DNA of 38,272 nt. Source: an uncultured Rubrobacteraceae bacterium. Lineage in GTDB: Bacteria > Actinomycetota > Rubrobacteria > Rubrobacterales > Rubrobacteraceae. Shown here piece by piece: positions 1-7,531 of the stretch. The stretch's first letter is position 1. Each line of letters opens with the position of its first letter. The stretch spans positions 1 to 38,272 of the forward strand of contig CADCVH010000044.1 in assembly GCA_902806085.1 (NCBI GenBank), given 5' to 3'. The notes below the pieces were generated by a model that saw only the letters and a program-made list of their open reading frames with translations, did no database searches and had not been told where the DNA came from. Both the position numbers and the translations under genes were made by a program.

Positions 1-117
1 GCCACCGGCCGCGCCCGCGCTGGCCGCAGCGAGGGTCTTGAAGAAGTCCCTCCGGCTCTTCTTGGGCCGCGACGCGAACTCCTCCGCGCCCGGCACGTCT
101 ACTTTGTGCTTGTGCAT
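1..117 (-). CDS. Tat-exported protein, N-terminal fragment (probably ferritin-like), cut by window edge
   Basis: Only the first 39 residues are present; the gene runs off the left edge. The start is ATG at 117, preceded by a strong GGGAGGAAGG ribosome site 6-8 nt upstream. A charged N-terminus of about 20 residues leads into a twin-arginine motif (SRRDFFKT) and an Ala/Gly-rich stretch, so export by the Tat pathway is likely. Its start lies 16 bases beyond the stop of the ferritin-like gene at 134-796, which has a very similar Tat signal (SRRNFLKA), so the two probably form a transcription unit of related proteins. Assignment to the ferritin-like family is inferred from the neighbour because the mature domain is outside the window. 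Confidence 0.7.
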   Translation of the reverse strand, partial: MHKHKVDVPGAEEFASRPKKSRRDFFKTLAAASAGAAGG

Positions 118-133
118 CTTTAGCCTTCCTCCC

Positions 134-796
134 TTAACCCGTGATCCCGAAGGGCTCGACCGCGGCCTGCACGTCCTGCAGGGGCAGGGCCTCCTCGAAC
201 GCCACCTGGTTCGGCGGGGTGATCAGGTTCAGTATGTTGATCGCGGCGCGGTGTTGGCACTCGGCGTTGTGGATCGAGATCGCCGCGGCCAGTATGTCCT
301 TGCTCTCGAGCGCGGGCGCCGCGCCCTGGTAGGCCCCGATCCCGACCGGCTCGAACGTCGCCGCCAGCTCGAGGAACGCCACCACGTCGGTGAACACGCC
401 CTCAGGATAGGTGAACTCGGGCACCGCGGGCACCTCCGCGCCGAGGTCGCCGAGCGTCGCCGCTATCGCCTCGGCGTGGGCGAACTCGTGGTCCCGGATC
501 ACCGCGACCTGATCGAGGAACGCGCCCCTAAAGAGGCCGGCGTTGAGGCCCTCGTCGTAGAAGATGCCCTCAAGCTGCTCCAGCTGGTACGCGAACTGCA
601 GGATCGCCGCGTCGCCCAGGCCCTGGTAGCTCTAGTAGGGCTGCGCCTGGGCGTTCGCCCGGCTGACGGCGACGCCGAAGCCACCGATCCCCGCCGCCGA
701 CAGCGCGGCACCGGCCCACGCCGCGGCCTTCAGGAAGTTACGCCGCGACGTCTCCCGATCCAACGCGATCAGGCCGCGGCTCTCTGCTCCATCCAT
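134..796 (-). pseudogene. Ferritin-like domain Tat protein with in-frame amber stop
   Basis: Reading from ATG 796 (GAGGAG ribosome site upstream) gives a Tat signal peptide (SRRNFLKA, then an Ala/Gly-rich h-region ending near ANAQA). After codon 54 (QPY) there is a TAG at 632-634. The same frame then continues without interruption to TAA at 134. The later part reads as a ferritin-like four-helix protein (PF13668 type): helix with LQFAYQLEQLEGIFY, DHEFAHAEAI with Glu/His ligands, and SIHNAECQHRAAI. Because the frame is intact on both sides, one C-to-T change of a CAG Gln codon explains the stop. A shorter protein could start at Met 502 but would lack the signal and the first helix. It could be a recent nonsense mutation, a sequencing error or, less likely, readthrough. 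Confidence 0.8.
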
Positions 797-1444
797 CGGT
801 TCTCTCCTCCTCTATTTGGCTCGCGCGGGCATCTCCAGGGCCAACCCTCATAGAGGCGCGTGAAGGCCCGGGTTCCCTGCCCGTGTGCTTTCAGGGTAAG
901 AACCTGGCAACATGGTTTAAGTAACAGTAGACACAACCCGGTGATGTCGGGCACGCGAATGGTCTGAAGTGTGCAAGGAAACCTGGCGCGGGTACCGCAC
1001 GTCTCTCATTCCGGGTTGGTCCACGAAGGCCAATACCGTAGCAATAAACTCCGTGGGGGCGTACCGATCGAACTCGATCTAGGGAAGCCTGGCGCCGATG
1101 TGATGGGGCGGTATCTCGATCGGGCCGCCGCTCCCAACGCTCGACGACGTTCCGAGGGCATTCGCGGGTACGCCCGGACGGCGGGCCCGAACCGCGCCTA
1201 CATGGGAGGCGTCGAGCGGGGCCAGCGCAACGTCGGCGCGGTCGACCTTACCGCGCCGTGGTAACGCCGGGGATGAGCCTGAGCGGGCTCAGGTGGTCGT
1301 TCGGGGAACGGATTTTGTCGGGCGTTTCGGGGGTCGGAGAGCCCGGTGCTCGGGCGCGTCTTCTCCCCAGAAGGCCATGACCCCCGGTAGCCTGACGGGG
1401 ACCGGTCGGTGCCCTCTATCATGCGCTGCGGCTTGCCCCAACCA
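797..1444. other. Long stretch without a recognisable gene
   Basis: About 650 bases between the ferritin-like gene and the YheT-type gene. A plus-strand reading frame of 97 codons (971-1264, GTG start) is open but has no ribosome site, weak codon bias and no family I recognise. I therefore do not call it a gene, although a small real gene is possible. No tRNA or strong terminator was seen. The promoter of the ferritin-like pair should lie in 800-960, but no clear -35/-10 pair stands out. Confidence 0.4.
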
Positions 1445-2470
1445 TCACCGGGTCGGCGCCCCGCCGGCCTCCCCGAGCGCCGTGCCGGCGAGGCGGTGGC
1501 AGAGATCGGCGATCAGCCCCTCGGCCCAGAAACGCTTTTCGCTCGTCCCCGAGACGAAGGCGACGTGCCCGCCGCGCGCCGGCGTGGCCATCGCGACGTG
1601 TCCGTTCGCGAGTTCCTCCGGGCGCGGCAGGGAGGCGAAGGGCACGAGGGGGTCGTCCCTGGCGTGGACGACGAGCGTCGGCACCCTTATGCGCGCCAGG
1701 AGGGGGGAGGCGCTCGCCCGAGCGTAGTAGTCGTCGGCGTCTGCGAAGCCGCCGTGGGGGGCGGTGTACATCTCGTCGAAGTCGCGAACGGTGCGCAGCC
1801 GCCCGAGCCGGCGGACGTCGTAGAGCGCCGGGTAGAGTTCCTTTTTGCGCCGGACGAGCCGGCGCAGGCCGCGGACGAAGAGCCACTGGTAGGGACGGTT
1901 GGAGGGCCGTTCGAGGTTCTCGGCCGTCCCTTTCAGGTCGAGCGCAGGCGAGACGGCGCACACGCCCAGGAGCGCCGAAGGCGTGCCCTCCCCCATCTCC
2001 CCGGCCATCTTCAGGACGAGGTTGCCGCCCATCGAGAAACCCGCGACGACGACGCGACGAAGGCCATCGACGTCCACCAACTCGCGCACCACGGAGGCCA
2101 CATCTCCGGACATCCCGCTGTGGTAGAGGGTGGGCGTCAGGTGCTCCGTCGCGCCGCAGTTGCGCTGGTTCAGGCGCACCACGTTCGCGCCCCCGCGGTA
2201 CGCCAGGTCGGCGGTCCCGAGCATGTACGGGGCGTCGCAGGAGCCGCCCAGGCCGTGAACCAGGACGAGGGTCGCGCGCGCGTCGGACCGGTCGGCCTGC
2301 CAGCGACAGCGGGCGAGAAGTCGCACCCCCGGCTCCACCTCGAACAGCCGCGCCTCGTCCGCCGGGTGGGCGCGAAACCGCCGCGGCCAAGCCCAACCGG
2401 CGACCGTCTGGGCGTGGCCTCCGCGTAGCAAAGGGTGCGGCCGGAACGGCCGCGCCGCGAGGGACCCCAC
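1445..2470 (-). CDS. Alpha/beta hydrolase, YheT/COG0429 family
   Basis: 341-residue hydrolase. The N-terminal HPLLRGGHAQT stretch is typical of the YheT family. It has an oxyanion HGLGG (72-76), nucleophile elbow GFSMGGN with Ser146, an acid at VHARDDP (Asp272/273) and catalytic His302 in RGGHVAF, so the triad is complete. The family acts on esters or lipid-like substrates; the natural substrate is generally unknown. The start is GTG 2470, with GGGAGGCG immediately upstream. It lies downstream of rarA on the same strand (gap about 125 bases) and may be co-transcribed. No signal peptide is seen, so it is cytoplasmic. Family membership is secure; substrate is not. Confidence 0.88.
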   Translation of the reverse strand: MGSLAARPFRPHPLLRGGHAQTVAGWAWPRRFRAHPADEARLFEVEPGVRLLARCRWQADRSDARATLVLVHGLGGSCDAPYMLGTADLAYRGGANVVRLNQRNCGATEHLTPTLYHSGMSGDVASVVRELVDVDGLRRVVVAGFSMGGNLVLKMAGEMGEGTPSALLGVCAVSPALDLKGTAENLERPSNRPYQWLFVRGLRRLVRRKKELYPALYDVRRLGRLRTVRDFDEMYTAPHGGFADADDYYARASASPLLARIRVPTLVVHARDDPLVPFASLPRPEELANGHVAMATPARGGHVAFVSGTSEKRFWAEGLIADLCHRLAGTALGEAGGAPTR

Positions 2471-2595
2471 CGCCTCCCGCGAACGCGGGTTCAGCCCGCC
2501 TCCGATGGCACCCGTGTCACCCCGCCGGCCTCTGGGCGCTTCCGGCCGGGTTGGGTGCGCTCAGACGCCACGGGGAGGCCGGGGCGGGGTCGGGC

Positions 2596-3888
2596 TCATC
2601 CGCCCTCCCGCGCCGTTCTCTCCCGCCGCCAACGGTCGAGCCGCGCCTTGATCTCCGCCTCTGCCCCGACCTCCTTCGGCCCGTAATACACGCGGCCTCT
2701 CAACTCCTCGGGCAGGTAATGGTCGTTCATGCCCTCGGGCGCGTCGTCGTGGGCGTAGCGGTACCCTGCGCCGTAGCCCTCGCTCTTCATCAGGTCGGTG
2801 CGGGAGTTGCGCAGGGAGAGCGGGACCTCGGGGGTGGTCCCGTGCCGCACGTCGTCTAGGGCGGTGTTGATGCCGACGTAGGCGGCGTTGGATTTCGCGG
2901 TCGAGGCCAGGTAGGTCGTGGCCTGGGCGAGCGGGATGCGTCCCTCGGGCATGCCCACGAGCCGTGCGGCCTCGGTGGCGGCCACGGCGAGCGGGAGGCC
3001 GTGGGGGTCGGCGTTCCCGATGTCTTCTGAAGCCAGTATGACGAGCCTGCGGGCCACGAAGACGGGGTCTTCCCCGGCTTCCAGCATCCTCGCCAGGTAG
3101 TGCAGGGCCGCGTCGGGGTCGCCGCCGCGCACGCTCTTGATAAAGGCGCTTATGACGTCGTAGTGCTCCTCGCGCCCGTAGCGGAGCGCCCTCTGCCCCA
3201 CCGCCCGCTCGACGTCCGCCGCCTCGATACGCTTCGTGCCGGCCGCCGCGACTTCGAGGGCGTTGAGCATCCGGCGTCCGTCCCCGCCCGCGAGGCTCAG
3301 GAGGTACTCGCGCCCTTCGTCGGAGATCGAGACCCCGAGCCCTTCGGTGCCCCGCTCCATCAGCAGGCCGAGATCCTCCTCCGAGAGCGGGCGCAGCCGC
3401 AGCACGCGCGAGCGGGAGAGCAGCGGGGCCGTGACCTCGAAGGACGGGTTCTCCGTCGTCGCCCCTATGAAATCCACGAGCCCTTCTTCCAGGGCCGGCA
3501 GGAGCGCGTCCTGCTGGGCCTTGTTGAAGCGGTGGACCTCGTCCACGAACAGGAGCGTGCCCCGGTCCCCGTACTTCAGGCGTTCGCGGGCGGCGTCCAG
3601 GGCCCCGCGGAGGTCTTTCACGCCGCTCGTCACGGCGCTCAGGGGCACGAACTCCTCCTCGACCGTGCCGGCGAGCACGCGGGCGAGGGTCGTCTTGCCC
3701 GTGCCCGGCGGCCCCCAGAGGACGAGGGAGCCGATCCTGCCCCGCTCCACCACCGCGCCCAACGGCCCCCCCTCGCCCGTCAGGTGGGCCTGCCCCACCA
3801 CCTCGTCAAGCGCCTTGGGTCGCAGGCGTTCGGCGAGCGGGGCGCGGCGGGAGAGGTTGTCGGCGCCCGATTGGTCGAAGAGGTCCAC
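2596..3888 (-). CDS. rarA: Replication-associated recombination protein A (AAA+ ATPase)
   Basis: 430 residues, the usual RarA/MgsA length. The N-terminus (LAERLRPKALDEVVGQ) is the family signature. Walker A GPPGTGKTT is at 59-67 and Walker B LLFVDEVH at 112-119, followed by FNKAQQDALLP. Sensor 1 lies in the IGATTENPSF region, and the C-terminal half carries the tetramerisation domain (YHYAHD-like YRYAHDD near the end). Clamp-loader-like AAA+ proteins of this family act at stalled replication forks and interact with SSB and DNA ends. Start choice: GTG 3888 lies 6 nt after a TATACT box, so the mRNA is probably leaderless; there is no ribosome site. The next gene downstream is the YheT hydrolase. 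Confidence 0.95.
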   Translation of the reverse strand: MDLFDQSGADNLSRRAPLAERLRPKALDEVVGQAHLTGEGGPLGAVVERGRIGSLVLWGPPGTGKTTLARVLAGTVEEEFVPLSAVTSGVKDLRGALDAARERLKYGDRGTLLFVDEVHRFNKAQQDALLPALEEGLVDFIGATTENPSFEVTAPLLSRSRVLRLRPLSEEDLGLLMERGTEGLGVSISDEGREYLLSLAGGDGRRMLNALEVAAAGTKRIEAADVERAVGQRALRYGREEHYDVISAFIKSVRGGDPDAALHYLARMLEAGEDPVFVARRLVILASEDIGNADPHGLPLAVAATEAARLVGMPEGRIPLAQATTYLASTAKSNAAYVGINTALDDVRHGTTPEVPLSLRNSRTDLMKSEGYGAGYRYAHDDAPEGMNDHYLPEELRGRVYYGPKEVGAEAEIKARLDRWRRERTAREGG

Positions 3889-3894
3889 GCGCAG

Positions 3895-3900
3895 AGTATA
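3895..3900 (-). promoter_or_regulatory. -10 box of rarA (leaderless)
   Basis: TATACT on the minus strand, separated by CTGCGC (6 nt) from the GTG start of rarA. A start site 6-7 nt below the box would put the 5' end of the mRNA on the start codon. No convincing -35 is visible. Confidence 0.65.
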
Positions 3901-3928
3901 CCGGCGGCCGGAGGGGCTTTGCGGGGGA

Positions 3929-4246
3929 TCAGCCCTTGTAACGCTCGTCGTGCTCGCGGCGCTGGCGGTCCATGCGCCGGGCGGCTTCGAGGACGTCCTG
4001 CGGGTAGAGGCTGCGGAGGGCCCCTGTTTCGAGGACCTGGTCCACCGAGTGCTCGGGGATCATCATCCACTCCGCCGCGTGCGGCACGGGCAGGGGCCTG
4101 TTGGCCGCCCTGTAGAACAGCCACACCACCCACCGCCCCGGACGCGAGCCGGACAAAAACCGCAAAATCGCACCTCCAAGCAGAGACCCGTAGAAGGGTG
4201 ATTCTAGCCTGACGCGCGACCGCGGGCGAAGCATCTGCGCGCCCAT
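3929..4246 (-). CDS. Small hypothetical protein
   Basis: About 105 residues from ATG 4246; TTG 4252 is an alternative start. No family recognised. Residues around 22-45 include a moderately hydrophobic stretch (GGAILRFLSG, then RWVVWLFYRAA). The C-terminal half is charged (LEAARRMDRQRREHDERYKG). It is divergent from the metallopeptidase gene, only about 15 bases away, so both promoters overlap the same few bases. It lies 40 bases upstream of rarA on the same strand, but rarA has its own -10 box. No clear ribosome site precedes 4246, so the true start may be further in, for example Met at LRPRSRV. Confidence 0.5.
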   Translation of the reverse strand: MGAQMLRPRSRVRLESPFYGSLLGGAILRFLSGSRPGRWVVWLFYRAANRPLPVPHAAEWMMIPEHSVDQVLETGALRSLYPQDVLEAARRMDRQRREHDERYKG

Positions 4247-4247
4247 G

Positions 4248-4253
4248 TACAAT
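4248..4253 (+). promoter_or_regulatory. -10 box of the metallopeptidase operon (leaderless)
   Basis: TACAAT, followed by 7 nt and the ATG at 4261. The distance fits a transcript beginning at or within a base or two of the start codon. No Shine-Dalgarno sequence fits in the gap. Confidence 0.65.
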
Positions 4254-4260
4254 TGGGTTT

Positions 4261-4629
4261 ATGAACAGGGAGACGGTTGACTTTTACGAGCTTGTCGAGA
4301 GGGCGCTCGAAGGGCTGCCGCCGGAGCTCGCGGAGCTTCTGGACAACGTCGCCATAGTGGTGGACGAATGGCCCGACCTCTCCTCTCCGCTCGTCGCCGG
4401 GGAGGAGAACGACACGCTCTACGGGTTGTACGAGGGGGTGCCGCTCACGGAGAGAGGGTCGGGGTATTACGGGATCTTGCCAGACAAGATCACGATCTTC
4501 CGCGGCCCGTTGGAGCGGGATTTCCGGCGGGGGGAGTTGGAGGAGCAGATCCGGATAACGGTCGTGCACGAGGTGGCCCACCACTTCGGCTTCGACGAGG
4601 GCCGGCTGGAAGAGTTGGGGTGGGGATGA
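4261..4629 (+). CDS. Zincin-like metallopeptidase family protein
   Basis: 122 residues. It has the zinc site HEVAHHFGFDE (103-113), the HExxHxxGxxD pattern of the COG3824 metallopeptidase family, and acidic patches before it. These are small cytoplasmic zincins whose physiological substrate is not established. The start is ATG 4261, 7 nt after a TACAAT box, with no ribosome site. It is the first gene of a three-gene operon: its TGA overlaps the ATG of the SRPBCC gene (ATGA, 4626-4629). The upstream divergent small gene is of unknown role. Confidence 0.85.
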   Translation: MNRETVDFYELVERALEGLPPELAELLDNVAIVVDEWPDLSSPLVAGEENDTLYGLYEGVPLTERGSGYYGILPDKITIFRGPLERDFRRGELEEQIRITVVHEVAHHFGFDEGRLEELGWG

Positions 4630-5072
4630 GCGGCGAGGGCAAGGGCGCGGTAACCATCGAGCAGCACATAGCCGTCCCGCCGGGGATGGTGGCAGACTTT
4701 GTGGGCGACTTCCGCAACGCCGGGCAGTGGATGGTAGGCGTCGAGGGGATCGAGCCGCTCGGGGAGGACCTCTACCGGCTGGAGATAGATAGCCCCATCG
4801 GCAGGATCCGGCCAGAGGTAAAGGTGCTGGAGCACAACGCCACGACCGTCCGCTGGGCCTACGCCTCGGCCGTCGAGGGCGGCGGCCGGGTGGACATCTT
4901 CCCCGACGCGAACGGCGGCTGCCGGGTCTCCTACGAGGGCGAGTTCCACCTCAAGCGCGGGTTCCTCGACCGGGCCGCCCGCTTCGTCGGCGCGGAGCGC
5001 TTCGCCCGCACCAACGGCGAGAGATCACTGTTCCGCCTGAAGCACCTGATGGAAGCCCGGCGGCTCGGATGA
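4626..5072 (+). CDS. SRPBCC family protein (START/polyketide-cyclase-like fold)
   Basis: 148 residues from the ATG that overlaps the metallopeptidase stop. The pattern is SRPBCC: an N-terminal strand with TIEQHIAVPPGMVADFVGD (positions 10-28), a middle antiparallel sheet (PEVKVLEHNATTVRW), and a C-terminal helix (RTNGERSLFRLKHLMEARR). Such proteins bind hydrophobic ligands or act as chaperone-like partners; the ligand cannot be told from sequence. The longer open frame upstream is an overlap with the metallopeptidase and was rejected because of the ATGA coupling. It also overlaps the TatA start by four bases at its 3' end, so all three genes are probably translationally coupled. Confidence 0.8.
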   Translation: MSGEGKGAVTIEQHIAVPPGMVADFVGDFRNAGQWMVGVEGIEPLGEDLYRLEIDSPIGRIRPEVKVLEHNATTVRWAYASAVEGGGRVDIFPDANGGCRVSYEGEFHLKRGFLDRAARFVGAERFARTNGERSLFRLKHLMEARRLG

Positions 5073-5257
5073 GCCTCGGCATCGTCGAGATCCTCCTGGT
5101 CGTCCTCGTCTTCCTCGTCATGGGCCCCCGACGCATCGCCGACCTCTTCCGCTCCGTGGGCCGCGGCGCCCACGACTTCGTGGACAACCTGGGCCGGGAC
5201 AAGGACCAGAAGGAACTGCCCAAGGGAGAACGGGACGACCTAGAGCCTCGCGGGTAG
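5069..5257 (+). CDS. tatA: Sec-independent protein translocase TatA-type subunit
   Basis: 62 residues. A short periplasmic N-terminus leads into one membrane helix (about 4-18, VEILLVVLVFLVMG). The hinge GPRRIADLFRSVGRG opens an amphipathic helix, followed by a charged tail; this is the TatA/TatE layout, and TatB is possible but usually longer. It forms the pore-type component for export of folded twin-arginine substrates, such as the two ferritin-like proteins at the left edge. ATG 5069 overlaps the TGA of the SRPBCC gene. No tatC is in the window, so this is an isolated or extra copy. Confidence 0.82.
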   Translation: MSLGIVEILLVVLVFLVMGPRRIADLFRSVGRGAHDFVDNLGRDKDQKELPKGERDDLEPRG

Positions 5258-5367
5258 CCCGTGGAGGCCTCCGGCGCGGGCCGGGGTTAGAAGGCGCGGC
5301 GTGGCGCGCATATTGTTTGCGGAGGCCCACCGTGGCTTTCGCCGGCAGGCAGAGCGAAGCGTGCTGA

Positions 5368-6234
5368 CTACAACCCCAGCGCTACGCGTCCGCCGGGGGC
5401 CACGCGGGCGTTCGGCGGTTCTCTGTCCACGCCGGAGAGGTCTTCGCCCGAGCTTTCGAGGTAGACGCGGGGTTCTCTTACGGCGGGGTTTGGGTCGGCG
5501 GCGTAGGTCTGCCAGGTGACGCCCTGCCAGGTGAAGTGGATCAGGGCCGCCGGCTCCTCCGTGTCCTGGAGGCCGACGTGGACCTCGGGGCGGCCCAGGG
5601 ACCGGGAGAGGGCGTTCATGGCGTCGCGCTCCCCGGAGTCGTTGAAGAGCTCGATGCCAGCCCGGAGGCGGTTCTCAGAGTCGGCGAGGCTCTCCCGCAG
5701 CTCGCGTTCGGCGTCTAGCTCGGCTCTCAGCGCCTCTACCTGGTCCTGGAGGTCGGAGATAACGGCCTCCCTGCCCTCGAGGTGCCGCTCCAACCCCTCT
5801 ACCCTGCCGAGCGCCCGCCGCAAGGCTTCGTCTTTGCGGGCGGATTCTTCCCGGGCGGACCTGTTCGCCTCCTCCAGCTCTTCTGAGCGGCGCTTCAGGA
5901 GGTGGTCGCGGCGGGCCATCTCGCCGTCTTTGCGCTCCACCTCGCGCTCCAGGCGCGAGATGCGGCGCTCCGAGCCCTCCCGCCGGCGCCGGCGCCCGCG
6001 GGACTCCTCTTCCAGCCCGCGGACCCGCTCCCGGAGCCTGGCGCGATCCCGGTCCAGGGCCTCGATGTGCCCCTCCCCCGCCTCCCTGGCCGCCCGGGCC
6101 TCGTCGGCCGCGAGGCGGGAGGCCGTTATCTCCTCCAGAAGCTCCCGGATGCGGTCGTCTTTTGTCCCGGTCCTGGCCTCGAGCTCCCCCGCGGGAGGCC
6201 CGCCGTTGCCCTCGCGCCCGTCCCCCTCTTGCAC
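5368..6234 (-). CDS. Long coiled-coil protein with C-terminal globular domain, unknown function
   Basis: 288 residues. Residues about 25-200 are almost continuous heptad-like Glu/Arg/Leu sequence (for example RISRLEREVERKDGEM), predicting a long coiled coil. The last 90 residues differ: LFNDSGERDAMNALSRSLG, then FTWQGVTWQTY, resembling a small beta-rich globular domain I cannot name. No signal peptide. It starts 14 bases below the stop of the peroxiredoxin-repeat gene on the same strand, so the pair is probably an operon. Both proteins are rich in charged helices, which hints at a shared structural or scaffolding role (inference only). Confidence 0.7.
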   Translation of the reverse strand: MQEGDGREGNGGPPAGELEARTGTKDDRIRELLEEITASRLAADEARAAREAGEGHIEALDRDRARLRERVRGLEEESRGRRRRREGSERRISRLEREVERKDGEMARRDHLLKRRSEELEEANRSAREESARKDEALRRALGRVEGLERHLEGREAVISDLQDQVEALRAELDAERELRESLADSENRLRAGIELFNDSGERDAMNALSRSLGRPEVHVGLQDTEEPAALIHFTWQGVTWQTYAADPNPAVREPRVYLESSGEDLSGVDREPPNARVAPGGRVALGL

Positions 6235-6248
6235 GATCCCCCCCGGCC

Positions 6249-7400
6249 CTAAGGCTTCTCTTCCGTCACCCCCGGCGGCGCGTCCCCGCTGCCCGCATCG
6301 GAAGGCCCCTCTCCCGCGGGCTTTTTGAGGGACTGGCCCGCCTCCCGCGCCGCCCGGCGCTCGGCCTTGATCCTCTCCCGCTCCTCCTTGGACATCTTCG
6401 CCGGGGCCGGTGCGGCACCGTCCGATGCTTCTCCCCCCTCGCCCGCCCCGGCGGGCGCGGTCGTCTCCGGGGCGCCGGTCTTCAACGATTTCCCGGCCTC
6501 CCGCGCGGCCCGGCGCTCGGCCTTTATGCGCTCCCGCTCCTCGGCGCTCATCTTCTTCGGCGCCCCGGCCGGCGCGTCCCCCGGTGCCGCCGCTGGAGCG
6601 TCCGCCGTCCCCGCGGGCGTAGCGGGTGTTCCAGCAGCATCGGACTTCAGGGACTTGCCCGACTCCCTGGCCGCGCGGCGTTCGGCCTTTATGCGGTCGC
6701 GCTCCTCCTTGGACATCTTCTTGGGCTGTTCCCCGCCGGCCGCGGTGCCGGGCGCCGCCGGGGACGTCTCGGCGGTCTTCACGGTCTTTCCGGCCTCGCG
6801 GGCAGCGCGGCGTTCGGCTTTGATCCTCTCCCGCTCTTCGGCGCTCATCTTCTTGGGCTTCTCGCCGTCGGATTCCTCGGGCTCCTCGGCCGGTTTCTCC
6901 TCCTCGGGTTTCTTCGGGAGGCCGGTGATGGCGCTGACCTTCTCCAGCAGATCTTCGACCGCGGGCCTCTCGCCCGTCCAGGCGTGGGCTACGTTCCCGT
7001 CCGGTCCGACGATAAAGACGGCCGGGCGCGAGGAGTCCCCGCGACGCCGGTCCCTCTCAAGGAGCCCCCAATCGGCGCTCGCCGCCCGGGCGTAGTCGTA
7101 GAGAAGGTAGGACTTCAGGCCGGAGTGCCGGGCGAACTCGCGGGCCGCGGAGGGCTCGGCCACGCCTATGCCCACGACCGATCCGGAGGCCATGTTGATC
7201 TCCTGCTCTTTGGCCGCGAGAGCTTTGAAGTATTCGACATCGTCCTCGTTGCCTGGCCGGTAGAAGGCCACCACGACGGGCCCCCTTACGGTCCTCATGC
7301 TCAACCTGAGCTGCCCCCCCTGGGCGCTCGGCAGGTTGAACTCGGGGGCCTTCGCCCCCACCTCCGGCACGGCGACCTCCCGCTTGCGTCTCGTAAACAC
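6249..7400 (-). CDS. Cysteine-free peroxiredoxin/thioredoxin-fold protein with four charged repeats
   Basis: 383 residues from GTG 7400, preceded by AGGAGG. Residues 10-160 are an AhpC/TSA-like fold: VGAKAPEFNLPSAQGG, PVVVAFYRPG, WGLLERDR, PAVFIVGPDGNVAHAW. The peroxidatic cysteine expected after FYRPG is missing, and the whole protein contains no cysteine, so it cannot be a normal peroxidase. After an acidic Pro/Glu linker come four near-identical 27-residue repeats (183-209, 227-253, 282-308, 334-360) with the core KMS-EER-RIKAERRAARE, separated by Ala/Pro/Gly linkers. The repeats should be short basic-acidic helices. It probably forms an operon with the coiled-coil gene downstream. Role unknown; a binding or scaffold function fits better than catalysis. 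Confidence 0.8.
   Translation of the reverse strand: MFTRRKREVAVPEVGAKAPEFNLPSAQGGQLRLSMRTVRGPVVVAFYRPGNEDDVEYFKALAAKEQEINMASGSVVGIGVAEPSAAREFARHSGLKSYLLYDYARAASADWGLLERDRRRGDSSRPAVFIVGPDGNVAHAWTGERPAVEDLLEKVSAITGLPKKPEEEKPAEEPEESDGEKPKKMSAEERERIKAERRAAREAGKTVKTAETSPAAPGTAAGGEQPKKMSKEERDRIKAERRAARESGKSLKSDAAGTPATPAGTADAPAAAPGDAPAGAPKKMSAEERERIKAERRAAREAGKSLKTGAPETTAPAGAGEGGEASDGAAPAPAKMSKEERERIKAERRAAREAGQSLKKPAGEGPSDAGSGDAPPGVTEEKP
6321..6854 (-). repeat. Four in-frame repeats of a charged helical segment
   Basis: Copies lie at 6774-6854, 6642-6722, 6477-6557 and 6321-6401 (81 bases each, spaced 44-55 codons). Their protein sequences differ at only a few positions (Ala/Lys after KMS, Glu/Asp, Ala/Ser, the last three residues), while the linkers share only Ala/Pro/Gly composition. 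The conservation of the repeats against free linkers suggests selection on the repeat protein sequence. Confidence 0.85.
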
Positions 7401-7518
7401 CCGTTCCTCCTAGCGCGTACCAAACTACCAGTCCCCGAAATACTACAGGCTAACAAAGGACTCTACCCGGCGATCTTCCTCAGCGCGACCGGCCCCGGGC
7501 TCTTCTGCGCGGCTCTGG

Positions 7519-7524
7519 TATTCT
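7519..7524 (+). promoter_or_regulatory. -10 box of the glycosyltransferase gene (leaderless)
   Basis: TATTCT, then GGCCGCC (7 nt), then the GTG start at 7532. No ribosome site or clear -35. Confidence 0.5.
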
Positions 7525-7531
7525 GGCCGCC

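Noticed and set aside
971-1264. 97-codon open frame on the plus strand
   Set aside because: No ribosome site, poor codon bias and no recognisable family, so it is kept only as a note in the intergenic entry.
6249-6854. Repeats as a CRISPR-like or tandem DNA array
   Set aside because: The units are in frame, code for protein and are spaced by non-uniform coding linkers.
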